Part shown: one piece after another, positions 15,639-25,586 of the stretch
How positions within the stretch are numbered: the stretch's first letter is position 1
How the letters are laid out: every line of letters begins with the position of its first letter
Assembly (NCBI GenBank): GCA_008016945.1
Contig: SSGN01000024.1
Coordinates: forward strand, 1-46,342
Reading direction: 5' to 3'
From: Flavobacteriales bacterium
GTDB lineage: Bacteria > Bacteroidota > Bacteroidia > Flavobacteriales > PHOS-HE28
Length of the DNA: 46,342 nucleotides
The notes under the pieces: generated by a model
The model's input: only the letters and a program-made list of their open reading frames with translations
Database searches by the model: none
What the model was told of the DNA's origin: nothing
Translations under genes and position numbers: made by a program

Positions 15639-18600
15639 ATGAGCGCACACGACATCGAAAAAGACCTGCACGGCCCCGAGCGGCAGTTCGCCATCACCAC
15701 CTGGGCGGTGAAGAACCGCACCACGGTGATCGTGCTCACCATCCTCATCTGCCTCATGGGCATCCGGGCCTACTTCGTGATGCCCAAGGTGAGCTTCCCG
15801 GAGGTGGTCACACCGGAGGTGTTCATCGCCACGCCGTACAACAGCAGTTCCGTGGTCGACATCGAGAAGCTGATCACCAAACCGATCGAGAAGGAGCTCA
15901 ACACCATCACTGGGGTGGATGAGATCAAGAGCACCAGCGTGCCCAACTTCAGCTCCATCCACATCAAGTTCGATTACAGCGTGAGTCCCACCGAGGCCTT
16001 GCGCAAGGTGAAGGATGCGGTGGACAAGGCGCGCGGCGACAGCAACTTCCCCACCGACCTGCCATCGGAGCCGAACATCTTCGAGCTCAACTTCTCCGAG
16101 CTGATGCCGGTGATGAACATCAACCTCAGCGGCGATTACCCGATGGATCAGCTCCATGAGTACGCCAAGCACCTGGAGGACCGGATCGAAGACCTCACCG
16201 AGATCAACAAGGTGGAGATCCGGGGTGTGCCGGAACGCGAGGTGAAGGTGACCGTGGACCTGGCGCAGCTCGAACTGCTCCAGCTCAACTTCGACGACAT
16301 CGCCAACGCACTGCGGATGGAGAACCTGACCATGAGCGGTGGCGACCTGCTCACCAAGGACCAACGCCGCAGCGTGCGCGTGATCGGCGAGTTCGTGGAC
16401 ATGGAGCAGATCCGCAACATCGTGGTGAAGAACGAGGGCCAGCGCGAGGTGCGCCTGCGCGACGTGGCCGACATCACGTTCGATTTCAAGGAGCCCGAAA
16501 GCTTCGCCCGCGAGTTCGGCAAGAGCGTGGTGATGCTGGACGTGATCAAGCGAGCCGGGGAGAACCTGCTCGATGCCAGCGACAAGATCAACGCCATCAT
16601 CAAGGAGGACCACGGCACGGTGCTGCCCAAGGACCTGGTGATCACCATCACTGGCGACCAGAGCGACCAGACACGGGTTAGCGTGGACGAGTTGATGAAC
16701 CACATCGTCCTGGGCGTGATCCTCGTGGTGGGTGTGCTCATGCTCTTCCTCGGCCTGCGCAACGCCGTGTTCGTGGGCCTGGCCATCCCCATGAGCATGT
16801 TCATCTCGTTCACCCTGCTCAACATGTTCGGGGTCACCCTCAACATGATGGTGCTCTTCGCGCTCATCCTCGCCCTGGGTCGTCTGGTGGACGATGGCAT
16901 CGTGATCGTGGAGAACATCCACCGGCACATGACCAACGGCGAACCGGCGCTGAAGGCCACGCGCCTCGCGGTGGGCGAGGTGACCATGCCGATCATCGCG
17001 GCCACCACTGCCACGGTGATGGTGTTCGTGCCCCTGCTCTTCTGGCCCGGCATGATGGGTGAGTTCATGAAGTACCTGCCCATCACCTTCATGATCGCAT
17101 TGGCCAGTTCACTCTTCGTGGCCCTGGTGGTGAACCCGGCCCTGGCCTCCAAGTTCATGAAGGTCGAGGAGGATCACATGCCCACCCGGAAGATGTGGCG
17201 CCTGGCCATCATTCTGGGCGTGGTGGGTGCGGTGATCGGCGCCCTGGGTGCCAGCATGCAGAGCAAAGGCGTGTTCGGCATCGGCATGCTCACCATCTTC
17301 TTCGGCCTCATGGGCATCGCCAACGAGAAGCTGTTCGTGCCGGCGGCGCACTGGTTCCAATACGCCTGGTTGCCACGGCTGGAGGCGCGGTATGAGAAGT
17401 TCCTGCGCTATGCGTTGATGAAACATCACCCGCGAACCTTCCTACTGGGCACCGTGGGGCTTTTGATCTTCGCGTTCATCCTGCTCGGGGTGTTCCCGCC
17501 GAAGACGCTCTTCTTCCCCACCAACCAACCGATGTTCATCAACGTGTTCATCGAAGCGCCCATCGGCACCGACATCCAGAAGACCGACAGCATCACCCGG
17601 GTGGTGGAGCGGCAGGTGATGAAGGTGATCAACGTGCCGGAGTACATGGAGGTACGCGAGGTGAAGAACGAACGTGGCGAGGTGGTGGGTACCGATACGG
17701 TGAACTACCTGGTGAGCTCCGTGATCGCGCAGGTGGGCGAAGGCACCAGCGACCCCGGCACCGGTGAGGTGGAGTTGAGCTCCACGCCGCATAAAGCACG
17801 GATCCAGGTCACCTTCGTGAAGTTCGCCGACCGGAAGGGCAAGGACACCAACGATGTGCTGGAGCAACTGCAAGCTGGCGTACCCGGCTACCCTGGGGTG
17901 ATCACCACCGTGGTGAAGAACGCCGATGGACCACCGGTTGGAAAACCCGTCAACATCGAGATCAAGGGCAAGGAGATCGACGGCCTGCTGGATGAGGCCG
18001 AACGCGTGAAGGCCTTCATCGAGGAGAAGAACGTGCCCGGCGTGGAAGCGTTACGCATCGACATCGACCGCGCCAAGCCCGAGATGCCCATCGTGATCGA
18101 CCGTGAGAAGGCGCGCCGCCTCAACGTGAGCACCTACGCCGTGGCCGATGCCATCCGCACCGCGCTCTTCGGCAAGGAGGTGAGCACCTTCCGCATCGAA
18201 GGCGACGACGATGACTACGAGATCAACGTGCGCCTGAAGGACCAGTACCGCTACGATACGCAACGGCTCATGGACATGCGGATCACCTTCCGCGACATGC
18301 TCACCGGACAGATCCGTCAGGTGCCCATCAGCGCCGTGGCCAAGGAGGAATACCGGACCACCTTCAGCGCCATCAAGCGCAAGGACCTGGACCGCGTGGT
18401 GACCGTGAGCAGCAACGTGATCGCGGGGTACAACAACAACGAGGTGGTGCAACAGATCAAGGACGAGATGGCCAGCGGCTTCCGCTCGGACGACCGGTTC
18501 AATCTGCGCTTCACCGGCGAACAGGAGGACCAGGCCAAGGACATGAACTTCCTGGGCATGGCGTTCCTGGTGGCCATCTTCGTGGTGTTCCTCATCATCG

Positions 18601-19223
18601 TGGCGCAGTTCAACAGCATCAGCTACCCGGTCATCGTCATGAGCACGGTGGTGTTCTCCACCATCGGCGTGTTCCTCGGCCTCATCGTGTTCCGCATGGA
18701 TTTCATCATCATGATGACCATGCTCGGTATCATCTCCCTGATCGGCGTGGTGGTGAACAACGCGATCGTGCTGATGGACTTCGCACGCCTGCTGTTCGAG
18801 CGTGCCCAACGCAAGCTGGGGCTGGACGAGCACACCATCATCCCGATCGACGAGAGCCGCGAAGCGCTGATCATCGCGGGCCACACCCGCCTGCGTCCGG
18901 TGCTGCTCACCGCCATCACGGCTGTGCTGGGTCTGCTACCGCTGGCCATCGGGCTCAACTTCAACTTTTTCACCCTGTTCAGCGAGCTGGACCCGCACAT
19001 CCACATGGGCGGCGACAACGTGGTGTTCTGGGGTCCGCTCTCCTGGGCGGTGATCTATGGCCTCATCTTCGCCACCTTCCTCACACTGATCATGGTGCCG
19101 GTGATGCTGCTGATCGTGATGAAGATCAAGCATAGGAGGCAGTGGAAGAAGGAGTTGCGCGAGCAGGCGAAGAGCGCCAATGTTGGCCTGCGCCCGAATA
19201 CGATGCGGCCTGGAACCACCTGA
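15639..19223 (+). CDS. RND efflux permease (first RND system), large form
   Basis: This 1194-aa inner membrane pump of the AcrB/HAE1 superfamily is about 150 residues longer than AcrB. It has the N-terminal membrane helix, porter domains (PEVVTPEVFIATPYNSSS; SVPNFSSIHIKFDYSV) and the proton-relay helix LGRLVDDGIVIVEN with Asp418 and Asp419. One extra length block is an insertion at about residues 515-570 with two added hydrophobic segments (LAIILGVVGAVIGALG and GIGMLTIFFGLMGIA) between the two halves. Another is the loop LFSELDPHIHMGGDNVVFWG before the last helix, a feature I associate with a Bacteroidota RND subfamily. It completes the TetR-regulated tripartite pump; the substrate cannot be read from sequence. 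Confidence 0.93.
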   Translation: MSAHDIEKDLHGPERQFAITTWAVKNRTTVIVLTILICLMGIRAYFVMPKVSFPEVVTPEVFIATPYNSSSVVDIEKLITKPIEKELNTITGVDEIKSTSVPNFSSIHIKFDYSVSPTEALRKVKDAVDKARGDSNFPTDLPSEPNIFELNFSELMPVMNINLSGDYPMDQLHEYAKHLEDRIEDLTEINKVEIRGVPEREVKVTVDLAQLELLQLNFDDIANALRMENLTMSGGDLLTKDQRRSVRVIGEFVDMEQIRNIVVKNEGQREVRLRDVADITFDFKEPESFAREFGKSVVMLDVIKRAGENLLDASDKINAIIKEDHGTVLPKDLVITITGDQSDQTRVSVDELMNHIVLGVILVVGVLMLFLGLRNAVFVGLAIPMSMFISFTLLNMFGVTLNMMVLFALILALGRLVDDGIVIVENIHRHMTNGEPALKATRLAVGEVTMPIIAATTATVMVFVPLLFWPGMMGEFMKYLPITFMIALASSLFVALVVNPALASKFMKVEEDHMPTRKMWRLAIILGVVGAVIGALGASMQSKGVFGIGMLTIFFGLMGIANEKLFVPAAHWFQYAWLPRLEARYEKFLRYALMKHHPRTFLLGTVGLLIFAFILLGVFPPKTLFFPTNQPMFINVFIEAPIGTDIQKTDSITRVVERQVMKVINVPEYMEVREVKNERGEVVGTDTVNYLVSSVIAQVGEGTSDPGTGEVELSSTPHKARIQVTFVKFADRKGKDTNDVLEQLQAGVPGYPGVITTVVKNADGPPVGKPVNIEIKGKEIDGLLDEAERVKAFIEEKNVPGVEALRIDIDRAKPEMPIVIDREKARRLNVSTYAVADAIRTALFGKEVSTFRIEGDDDDYEINVRLKDQYRYDTQRLMDMRITFRDMLTGQIRQVPISAVAKEEYRTTFSAIKRKDLDRVVTVSSNVIAGYNNNEVVQQIKDEMASGFRSDDRFNLRFTGEQEDQAKDMNFLGMAFLVAIFVVFLIIVAQFNSISYPVIVMSTVVFSTIGVFLGLIVFRMDFIIMMTMLGIISLIGVVVNNAIVLMDFARLLFERAQRKLGLDEHTIIPIDESREALIIAGHTRLRPVLLTAITAVLGLLPLAIGLNFNFFTLFSELDPHIHMGGDNVVFWGPLSWAVIYGLIFATFLTLIMVPVMLLIVMKIKHRRQWKKELREQAKSANVGLRPNTMRPGTT

Positions 19224-19237
19224 ACCATTGGACGTTG

Positions 19238-19273
19238 ATGCAGCAGGCGCGACTCCGGTCGCGCCTGCTGCAT
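19238..19273 (+). terminator. Terminator of the first RND operon
   Basis: A perfect 16-bp stem, ATGCAGCAGGCGCGAC (19238-19253) with GTCGCGCCTGCTGCAT (19258-19273) around a TCCG loop, begins 14 nt after the permease stop and is followed by TTATAG. The T-run is short but the stem is very strong. Confidence 0.75.
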
Positions 19274-19332
19274 TTATAGCCGCTCAGGGTCCTGAAAGGA
19301 CCGTTCCCTGAAAAATATGTAAAGCGCAATGG

Positions 19333-19360
19333 TTGCATAATGCAACAATACATACATTTG
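19333..19360 (+). promoter_or_regulatory. MarR operon promoter with palindromic operator
   Basis: The -7 element TACATTTG (19353-19360) is a full match to the Bacteroidota consensus, with -33 TTG at 19333-19335 and a 17-nt spacer. A perfect palindrome TTGCATAATGCAA (19333-19345) covers the -33 element. Its TTGC...GCAA half-sites are typical of MarR-family operators, so autorepression by the next gene is likely. The ATG at 19387 is 26 nt beyond the -7 element. Confidence 0.7.
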
Positions 19361-19386
19361 TGCCGTTGCAAAAGACAACTATTGAC

Positions 19387-19830
19387 ATGAGCACATCATC
19401 CGACGAACTCGCCCGCCTGCTTCCCACGGCCATGCGCAGTGTGATCCGCCTGATAGCCGTGGAGATGGACAAGCATGATGTCGGCCTCCGTGTACCGCAG
19501 TACGGCGTGCTGGATTTCCTGCTTTCCAACAGCCAGGCGGTGCAGACCGACCTGGCCAACCACTTCCTCAAGGACAAGAGCGTGATGCTGCGTCAGCTGG
19601 ACGACATGGAGGAGGCGGGATGGATCGAACGGCAGATGGATCCCAACGACCGCCGCCGCAAGAACCTGGTGGTGACCAAGGCCGGCATGGAGCTTTACAG
19701 GAAGGTGAGCAGGATGCGGGAAAAGGTCTTCGCCACCATGCTCGACGGGGTGAGCGAAAAGGAACTCGGCGCCTGCCTGAAGGTGCTACACGCCATGAAC
19801 GACAACGCCAACAGCGGCGACGCGAAATGA
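19387..19830 (+). CDS. MarR-family transcriptional regulator
   Basis: This 147-aa protein has the MarR winged helix: VPQYGVLDFLLSNSQAVQTD, LANHFLKDKSVMLRQLDDME and wing ERQMDPNDRRRKNLVVTKAG, flanked by dimerisation helices. MarR regulators bind palindromes as dimers and release on binding small phenolic or other ligands. The gene heads a TolC-adaptor-permease operon, its stop overlaps the TolC start, and a palindrome lies on its promoter, so it is the probable local repressor of this efflux system. Confidence 0.92.
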   Translation: MSTSSDELARLLPTAMRSVIRLIAVEMDKHDVGLRVPQYGVLDFLLSNSQAVQTDLANHFLKDKSVMLRQLDDMEEAGWIERQMDPNDRRRKNLVVTKAGMELYRKVSRMREKVFATMLDGVSEKELGACLKVLHAMNDNANSGDAK

Positions 19831-21149
19831 AACGCATCCTACCCATCCTCGCGGCGCTGGCCGTGACCAGCGCGCAGGCCCAGCAGGCCTTCACCCTGCG
19901 GCAGGCCATCGACTACGGTCGCAGCAACAGCCCCAGCATGGCCATTGCCGCCAACGACCAGCGCAAGGCCGACGCCCAGGCGCAGGAAGCCGTGAGCGGC
20001 TACCTGCCCCAGATCAACGGCAGTGGTACGCTGGATGACAATGTGAAGCGGCAGACCACCTTCCTGCCCGCCGGCATCTTTGGTGATGAACCCACGCCCG
20101 TGCAGTTCGGTACGCAGTTCAGCACCAACCTGAGCGTACGAGCCGAACAGGTGCTGATCGATGTGGCGCAGTTGAACGGGATCCAGGCCAACAAGCCCAA
20201 TCTTGCCATGGCCGAGATCAAACTGAAACAAGCCGAGGAGCAGGTGGCCTACGATGTGGCCAAGGCCTACGCACAAGCACAGACCTACACCGAGCAAGTG
20301 AAGCTGCTGGAGGAGAACCTGAAGCAGTACGATGAGTTGGTGCCGATCCTGCGACTGCGCCTGGAAAAAGGCGTGGTGCAGCAGTTGGACCTGGACCGTG
20401 TGGAGGTGACGCAGCGCAACATCCGCTCGCAGCTTACGGTGTCGCAGGCGAACTTCGAGGTGTCGTTGGCCCAGTTGAAACGCGTGATGGGCATGCCCAT
20501 GAACGAGGACCTGTCGATCGCCGATGTGGTGCGCAGTGCGAACGACATGCGCCAGCCCCCCAATACACCTTTCGCCCTAAGCAATTTGCTCGGCTTCCAA
20601 TACAACGAACAGTCGGTGCTGTTGTACGGCATCGATGTGAAGCGCAAGCGCAACGCGTTCCTCCCCACGCTGAGCGCGTACGGCACGTACGGGGCCATGG
20701 CCCAAGGCAATGACCTGGGCAAGAGCTATGAGAACTGGTTCGACTATTCCGCGATCGGCCTGAAGCTGAACGTGCCCCTGTTCAGCGGTCTGCGCCGCAG
20801 CAGCCAGATCAAGCAGAGCGAGATCGCGCTGGACAACCTGCGCGAACAGCAGCGCAACGCCAACCTGGGTTTCGAACTGGACTACCGCAGCGCCGACACC
20901 CGCCTGCTGGCCAGCACCAGCACCGTGGCCAACGACGAGGACAACCTGAAGCTGGCCGAACGCGTGTTCGCCAACACCAATCTGCAGTACCAGCAGGGCA
21001 CCGCCACGCTGAGCGACCTGCTGAACGCCGACTACCAACTGAAGGAAGCCCGGAACAACTGGACCACCTCCGTGCTGAACCGCTCGGTGGCGGTGCTGGA
21101 TCTGGAGAAGTCCAAGGGCACCCTGCTGGAATACGTGAACACACTCTGA
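19827..21149 (+). CDS. TolC-family outer membrane efflux protein (second RND system)
   Basis: This 440-aa protein has a signal peptide (MKRILPILAALAVTSAQAQ) and the outer membrane efflux repeat pattern (FTLRQAIDYGRSNSPSMAIA; later IGLKLNVPLFSGLRRSSQIK and LQYQQGTATLSDLLNADYQL). Length is normal. The ATG at 19827 overlaps the MarR stop (ATGA), which supports co-translation. It is the outer membrane part of the second pump. Confidence 0.92.
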   Translation: MKRILPILAALAVTSAQAQQAFTLRQAIDYGRSNSPSMAIAANDQRKADAQAQEAVSGYLPQINGSGTLDDNVKRQTTFLPAGIFGDEPTPVQFGTQFSTNLSVRAEQVLIDVAQLNGIQANKPNLAMAEIKLKQAEEQVAYDVAKAYAQAQTYTEQVKLLEENLKQYDELVPILRLRLEKGVVQQLDLDRVEVTQRNIRSQLTVSQANFEVSLAQLKRVMGMPMNEDLSIADVVRSANDMRQPPNTPFALSNLLGFQYNEQSVLLYGIDVKRKRNAFLPTLSAYGTYGAMAQGNDLGKSYENWFDYSAIGLKLNVPLFSGLRRSSQIKQSEIALDNLREQQRNANLGFELDYRSADTRLLASTSTVANDEDNLKLAERVFANTNLQYQQGTATLSDLLNADYQLKEARNNWTTSVLNRSVAVLDLEKSKGTLLEYVNTL

Positions 21150-21184
21150 TCAATCGAACAACATCCGCCATACGGCGAACACCC

Positions 21185-22261
21185 ATGAAACGTAAATGGA
21201 TCCTACCGCTGGTACTGGTCGTGCTGGCACTCGGCATCGGCCTGCGACTGGCCGGCAACAAGAAGAAGATCGACGCGGCCAAACAGCCGGTGGACCGCAG
21301 CGCGTTCGCCATTCCGGTGAACGTGATCTCCACGGCGATCGCAGCGGTGGAAGGCTCGTTCAGCGTGCCCGGCACCCTGGAGCCCTACGACCATGCCAAG
21401 GTGATGCTGCAGGCGCAAGGCAAGCTCGCCAACTTGAACGTGGACCTGGGGTCACGCGTGAGCAAGGGACAGGTGCTCGGTTCGTTGGATGTGGCCCAGA
21501 AACAACTGGAGCTGCAGGCCGCAGAACTGCAGCTGGGAAAATTGAAGAAGGACCACGACCGCTACAAGGACCTGTACGAGGGCAAGGCGGCCACCGAGGC
21601 CAACTACGATGATGCCCGGTACAACTACGAAAGCCAGAAGGTGAAGGTGGACCAGATCCGCCAGCAGATCCGCGATGCGCAGGTGATCGCACCGGTGAGC
21701 GGCACCGTGGTGGCGAAGAACGTGGAGGTGGGCGAATACGTGGGTGCAACCACCGCCGTGGTGGAAGTGGTGGATGTCGCGCGTTTGAAAGCGAAGGTGT
21801 ACATCAGCGAGCGCGATGCCTACCGCGTGAAGGAAGGCGCGGCCGTGACCATCACCAGCGAGGTGTTCCCCGGTGAAACGTTCCAAGGCAAGGTGACCTT
21901 CGTAAGCCCGCGCGGCGATGCCAGCCACAACTACGAGGTGGAAGTGGCCGTGGGGAACGAGAAGGCGCACCCGCTGAAGAGCGGCACCTTCGTGAATGTG
22001 CGCTTCGACACCGGCGACGCCGTGCCGATGCTGGCGATCCCCAAGAACGCGCTGGGCGAAGGGCTGAAGGACGCCTACGTATTCGTGGTGACCGGCGACA
22101 GTGCAGATGCGCGCGTTAGCCGCCGCGAGCTGGTGCTGGGCCGCGAAGTGGGCGACCGCGTGGAAGTGTTGAAGGGCCTGCAAGCCAACGAGACCGTGGT
22201 GGTAAGCGGGCAGCTGAACCTGGTGGAAGGAAGCAAGGTGCGGGTGACAACAACAAAGTGA
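21185..22261 (+). CDS. RND efflux periplasmic adaptor (second RND system)
   Basis: This 358-aa HlyD/AcrA-type adaptor is anchored by an N-terminal membrane segment (WILPLVLVVLALGIGLRLAG) rather than a lipobox. Lipoyl halves flank a helical hairpin: GKLANLNVDLGSRVSKGQVL and AQVIAPVSGTVVAKNVEVGE. The beta-barrel (LKAKVYISERDAYRV) and membrane-proximal domains follow. It lies 35 nt after the channel gene. It differs clearly in length and anchoring from the adaptor of the first system, so the two operons are not a recent duplication. Confidence 0.92.
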   Translation: MKRKWILPLVLVVLALGIGLRLAGNKKKIDAAKQPVDRSAFAIPVNVISTAIAAVEGSFSVPGTLEPYDHAKVMLQAQGKLANLNVDLGSRVSKGQVLGSLDVAQKQLELQAAELQLGKLKKDHDRYKDLYEGKAATEANYDDARYNYESQKVKVDQIRQQIRDAQVIAPVSGTVVAKNVEVGEYVGATTAVVEVVDVARLKAKVYISERDAYRVKEGAAVTITSEVFPGETFQGKVTFVSPRGDASHNYEVEVAVGNEKAHPLKSGTFVNVRFDTGDAVPMLAIPKNALGEGLKDAYVFVVTGDSADARVSRRELVLGREVGDRVEVLKGLQANETVVVSGQLNLVEGSKVRVTTTK

Positions 22262-22267
22262 ATGGAC

Positions 22268-22338
22268 GATGGTGAACAGCAAATGGTGAATGCGACCGTG
22301 GCGACAAGGCCACCATTCACCAACTCCCTTTCACCATT
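22268..22338. repeat. Palindromic intergenic element between adaptor and permease genes
   Basis: Two 25-nt inverted arms (22268-22292 and 22314-22338) share ATGGTGAA and TGGTGAATG blocks separated by an unrelated 7-nt block in each arm. The 21-nt loop holds a further GTGGC...GCCAC pair. It fills most of the 95-bp gap. It resembles the other operon-internal palindromes of this window in position, not in sequence. Confidence 0.55.
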
Positions 22339-22356
22339 CACCTAAGCAAACGAACG

Positions 22357-25300
22357 ATGAGCATTACCGAAGTCGCCATTAAACGACCGTTGCTGATCAC
22401 GGTGATCTTCTCCACCCTGATCCTCTTCGGCTTCATGAGCTACAAGCAGCTGAACTACAACCTGCTGCCGAAGTTCGAGGCCAACGTGATCATGGTGCAG
22501 ACCACCTACCGTGGTGCGTCGCCCGAGGAGATCCAGAACACGCTGACCAAACCCATCGAGGACGCCGTGAGCGCGATCGAGGGCGTGGACCAGATCGCCA
22601 GCACCAGCATGGAAGGTGTCTCGTCCATCACCGTGACGCTGAAATCGGGCACCAATGCGAACAACGCGCAACGCGATGCCGAACGCCGCATCGACATGAT
22701 CCGCGCCACGCTGCCCGATGACAGCGACGATCCGATTGTGCGCCGCTTCAGCACCGACGAGATCCCCATCCTGCGTCTGAGCATCAACAGCAACCTATCG
22801 CCTGGCGACCTGTACGAGCAGCTGGACAAGCGTGTGGCGCCGGTGGTAAGCAACGTGAGCGGCGTGGGCAGCGTGACGCTGATCGGTGCGCAGCAGCGCG
22901 AGATCCAGGTGGTGATGGACAACGACAAGCTGAAGGCCTACGGCATCGGCGCCGGGCAGGTGGCGCAGGCCGTGGCCGCCAACAGCAGCACCTTCCCCGC
23001 CGGTAATGTGGAGAGCAGCGCCGACCGCCTCTCGATCAACCTCGACGCCCGTGCCGGCAACGTGGACGACCTGCGCAACACCGTGGTGCGCGAGAACGCA
23101 GACGGTTCGCGCATCCTGCTGAAGGACATCGCCAGCGTGACCGACGGGCTCACCGAGGCCACCACCTACAACCGCATCAACGGCAAGCCCGGTGTGGGCA
23201 TGCAGATCGTGAAGCAGAGCGACGCCAACGTCGTGGAGGTGACCAAGGGCGTGAAGGAGCGCCTGGCACAGCTCAAGACCGAACTAGCCGACACCGGTTT
23301 CGACTACAGCATCGCCATCGACCAGAGCACCTACACGCTCAGCAGCGCCAACGCGGTGATGTTCGATCTGATGCTGGCCATCCTGATCGTGGGCGGCGTG
23401 ATGCTGCTCTTCCTGCACAGCCTGCGCAGCTCCTTCTTCGTGCTGGTGGCCCTGCCCAGCGCCATGATCCCCACGTTCATCGCCATGTACCTGCTGGGCT
23501 TCTCGCTGAACCTGATGACGCTGATGGCGCTCTCCCTCGTGGTGGGCATCCTGGTGGACGATGCCATCGTGGTGCTGGAGAACATCTACCGCCACCTGGA
23601 GATGGGCAAGACCCGTCGGACCGCCGCGCTCGAAGGCCGCAACGAGATCGGCTTCACCGCCATAGCCATCACCCTGGTCGATGTGGTGGTGTTCCTGCCG
23701 CTGTCCATGGCCGGCGGCCTCATCGGCAACATCCTCCGCGAATTCTCGCTGGTAGTGGTGATCAGCACCCTCATGAGCCTGGTGGTGGCCTTCACCCTCA
23801 CGCCGCTGCTCGCCAGCCGCTGGGGTAAGTTGGAACACCTCACCAAGGACACCCTGTGGGGGCGTTTCGGCCTGGCCTTCGAAAGGGCCGTTACCAACCT
23901 GCAGACCTGGTATGGGCGCACTTTGGAGAAGGCGCTGGATCGCAAGCGATACGTGATCCTCACCGTGATGGTGTTGATCATCGGAGCCATCGCCCTGGTG
24001 CCCACGGGTTTCATCGGTGCCACCTTCATGGCCCAAGGCGATCGCGGTGAGTTCCTTGTGCAGCTCGAGACCGCGCCGCAGTCCTCCCTCGCGGTGACCG
24101 ACCAACTCACCCAGCAAGCGGAGCGCATCATCCTGGCCCACCCCGAGGTCATCGATGCCTTCACCAACGTGGGTACGCAAAGCGGCCAGATGGGGTCCGG
24201 CTCGGCCAACGCCAACCTCGCCGAGATCAACGTGAAGCTGGTGCCCAAGAAGGAACGGACCATCAGTGCAGAGCATTTCGGGACCATGTTGCGCGATGAG
24301 ATCAGTGCCATCCCTGGCCTCAAGGTGACCGTGGCGCAGACCAACATCACCGGCAGCGCATCCACCCCGATCCAGATCGCCGTGAAGGGCGTCGACATGG
24401 ACAGTTTGTGGAAAGCGGCGCGGATGGTGAAGACGATCACCGAGGCCACGCCCGGCAGCGACTATGTCCAGTACAGCACCAAGAGCCCGAAGCCCGAGGT
24501 GAAGGTGCGCTTGGACCAGGACCGCATGGGCGCGCTGGGTTTCAGCAGCAGCGATGTGGGCCTTGCCGTACAGACCGCGTTCCGGGGCAACGACCGCTAC
24601 AAGTACAAGGAGGCCGGGGAGGAATACCCCATCAACGTGCGGTTGACCGAAGGTGATCGGCGCGATGTGGAGAGCGTTCGTGCGCTGATGGTGACCAATG
24701 GCCAAGGAGCCACCGTGCGCCTGGATCAACTGGCCGACGTGTACGAGACGGTGGGCAACAGTGTCTTGCAGCGCACCGACCGGCTCAACAGCATCACCAT
24801 CAACAGCGCCGCCGTCGGCCGGCCCAGCGGCACCATCGTGGCGGAGATCCAGAAGGCGCTGGCCCAGGAACAACTGCCTGCGGGTGTCACCATCCAATAC
24901 CTCGGCGATGCGAAGAACCAGGGCGAGGCGTTCGGATCATTGGGGCTCGCCCTCGTGCTCGGCATCCTGCTGGTGTACCTGATCATGGTGGCGCTTTACG
25001 AGAACGCGCTCTATCCCTTCGTGGTGCTGTTCTCCATACCGGTGTCGTTGGTGGGCGCCTTCCTCGCGTTGGCCCTCACCATGCAACCGCTCAGTGTGTT
25101 CGCCATCGTGGGCCTGATCATGCTGCTCGGGCTGGTGAGCAAGAATGGTATCCTCATCGTCGACTTCGCGAACCACCTGCGTTCCGAAGGGCTCGGCCTG
25201 GTCGAAGCCCTGGTGGAGGCCGGGAAGGAACGTTTGCGGCCGATCCTGATGACCACCGTGGCCATGATCTTCGGGATGCTGCCGATCGCGCTCGCCAGCG

Positions 25301-25494
25301 GCGATGGTGCCGAAGTGAAGAACGGAATGGCTTGGGTGATCATCGGTGGCTTGACCAGCTCGCTCATCCTCACCCTCTTCATCGTGCCGGTGATGTACTA
25401 CATCATGACACGCCTGATGGAGATGGTGGGCGGCAAACGGTTCGGCAGGAAGCGGAAGATGGTGGAGGAGCGCACGGAGCTGAGTGTGAACTGA
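22357..25494 (+). CDS. RND efflux permease (second RND system)
   Basis: This 1045-aa AcrB-type inner membrane pump has the normal family length. Visible are the N-terminal helix (IKRPLLITVIFSTLILFGFM), porter domains (EANVIMVQTTYRGASPEEIQ), and the proton-relay helix GILVDDAIVVLENIYRHLEM with Asp401 and Asp402. The TM11-12 region reads RLRPILMTTVAMIFGMLPIA and GLTSSLILTLFIVPVMYYI. It closes the MarR-headed operon; no terminator was recognised in the 92 bp before the AraC gene. Confidence 0.94.
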   Translation: MSITEVAIKRPLLITVIFSTLILFGFMSYKQLNYNLLPKFEANVIMVQTTYRGASPEEIQNTLTKPIEDAVSAIEGVDQIASTSMEGVSSITVTLKSGTNANNAQRDAERRIDMIRATLPDDSDDPIVRRFSTDEIPILRLSINSNLSPGDLYEQLDKRVAPVVSNVSGVGSVTLIGAQQREIQVVMDNDKLKAYGIGAGQVAQAVAANSSTFPAGNVESSADRLSINLDARAGNVDDLRNTVVRENADGSRILLKDIASVTDGLTEATTYNRINGKPGVGMQIVKQSDANVVEVTKGVKERLAQLKTELADTGFDYSIAIDQSTYTLSSANAVMFDLMLAILIVGGVMLLFLHSLRSSFFVLVALPSAMIPTFIAMYLLGFSLNLMTLMALSLVVGILVDDAIVVLENIYRHLEMGKTRRTAALEGRNEIGFTAIAITLVDVVVFLPLSMAGGLIGNILREFSLVVVISTLMSLVVAFTLTPLLASRWGKLEHLTKDTLWGRFGLAFERAVTNLQTWYGRTLEKALDRKRYVILTVMVLIIGAIALVPTGFIGATFMAQGDRGEFLVQLETAPQSSLAVTDQLTQQAERIILAHPEVIDAFTNVGTQSGQMGSGSANANLAEINVKLVPKKERTISAEHFGTMLRDEISAIPGLKVTVAQTNITGSASTPIQIAVKGVDMDSLWKAARMVKTITEATPGSDYVQYSTKSPKPEVKVRLDQDRMGALGFSSSDVGLAVQTAFRGNDRYKYKEAGEEYPINVRLTEGDRRDVESVRALMVTNGQGATVRLDQLADVYETVGNSVLQRTDRLNSITINSAAVGRPSGTIVAEIQKALAQEQLPAGVTIQYLGDAKNQGEAFGSLGLALVLGILLVYLIMVALYENALYPFVVLFSIPVSLVGAFLALALTMQPLSVFAIVGLIMLLGLVSKNGILIVDFANHLRSEGLGLVEALVEAGKERLRPILMTTVAMIFGMLPIALASGDGAEVKNGMAWVIIGGLTSSLILTLFIVPVMYYIMTRLMEMVGGKRFGRKRKMVEERTELSVN

Positions 25495-25586
25495 GCGGTC
25501 GCTATCCCGGAAGAGAGCAACTGACGCAGCGGTAACCCAAGCCTCAGCGATCCATCGGAACATGAACTTCGCAACCCATTGAAGCC

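Noticed and set aside
14199..16928. 909-codon open frame on the minus strand
   Set aside because: It is antisense to the adaptor and RND permease genes, has a His-, Asp- and Val-biased composition typical of a shadow frame in GC-rich DNA, and no recognisable domain.
23284..24897. 537-codon open frame on the minus strand
   Set aside because: It is a shadow of the second RND permease with the same biased composition and no domain.
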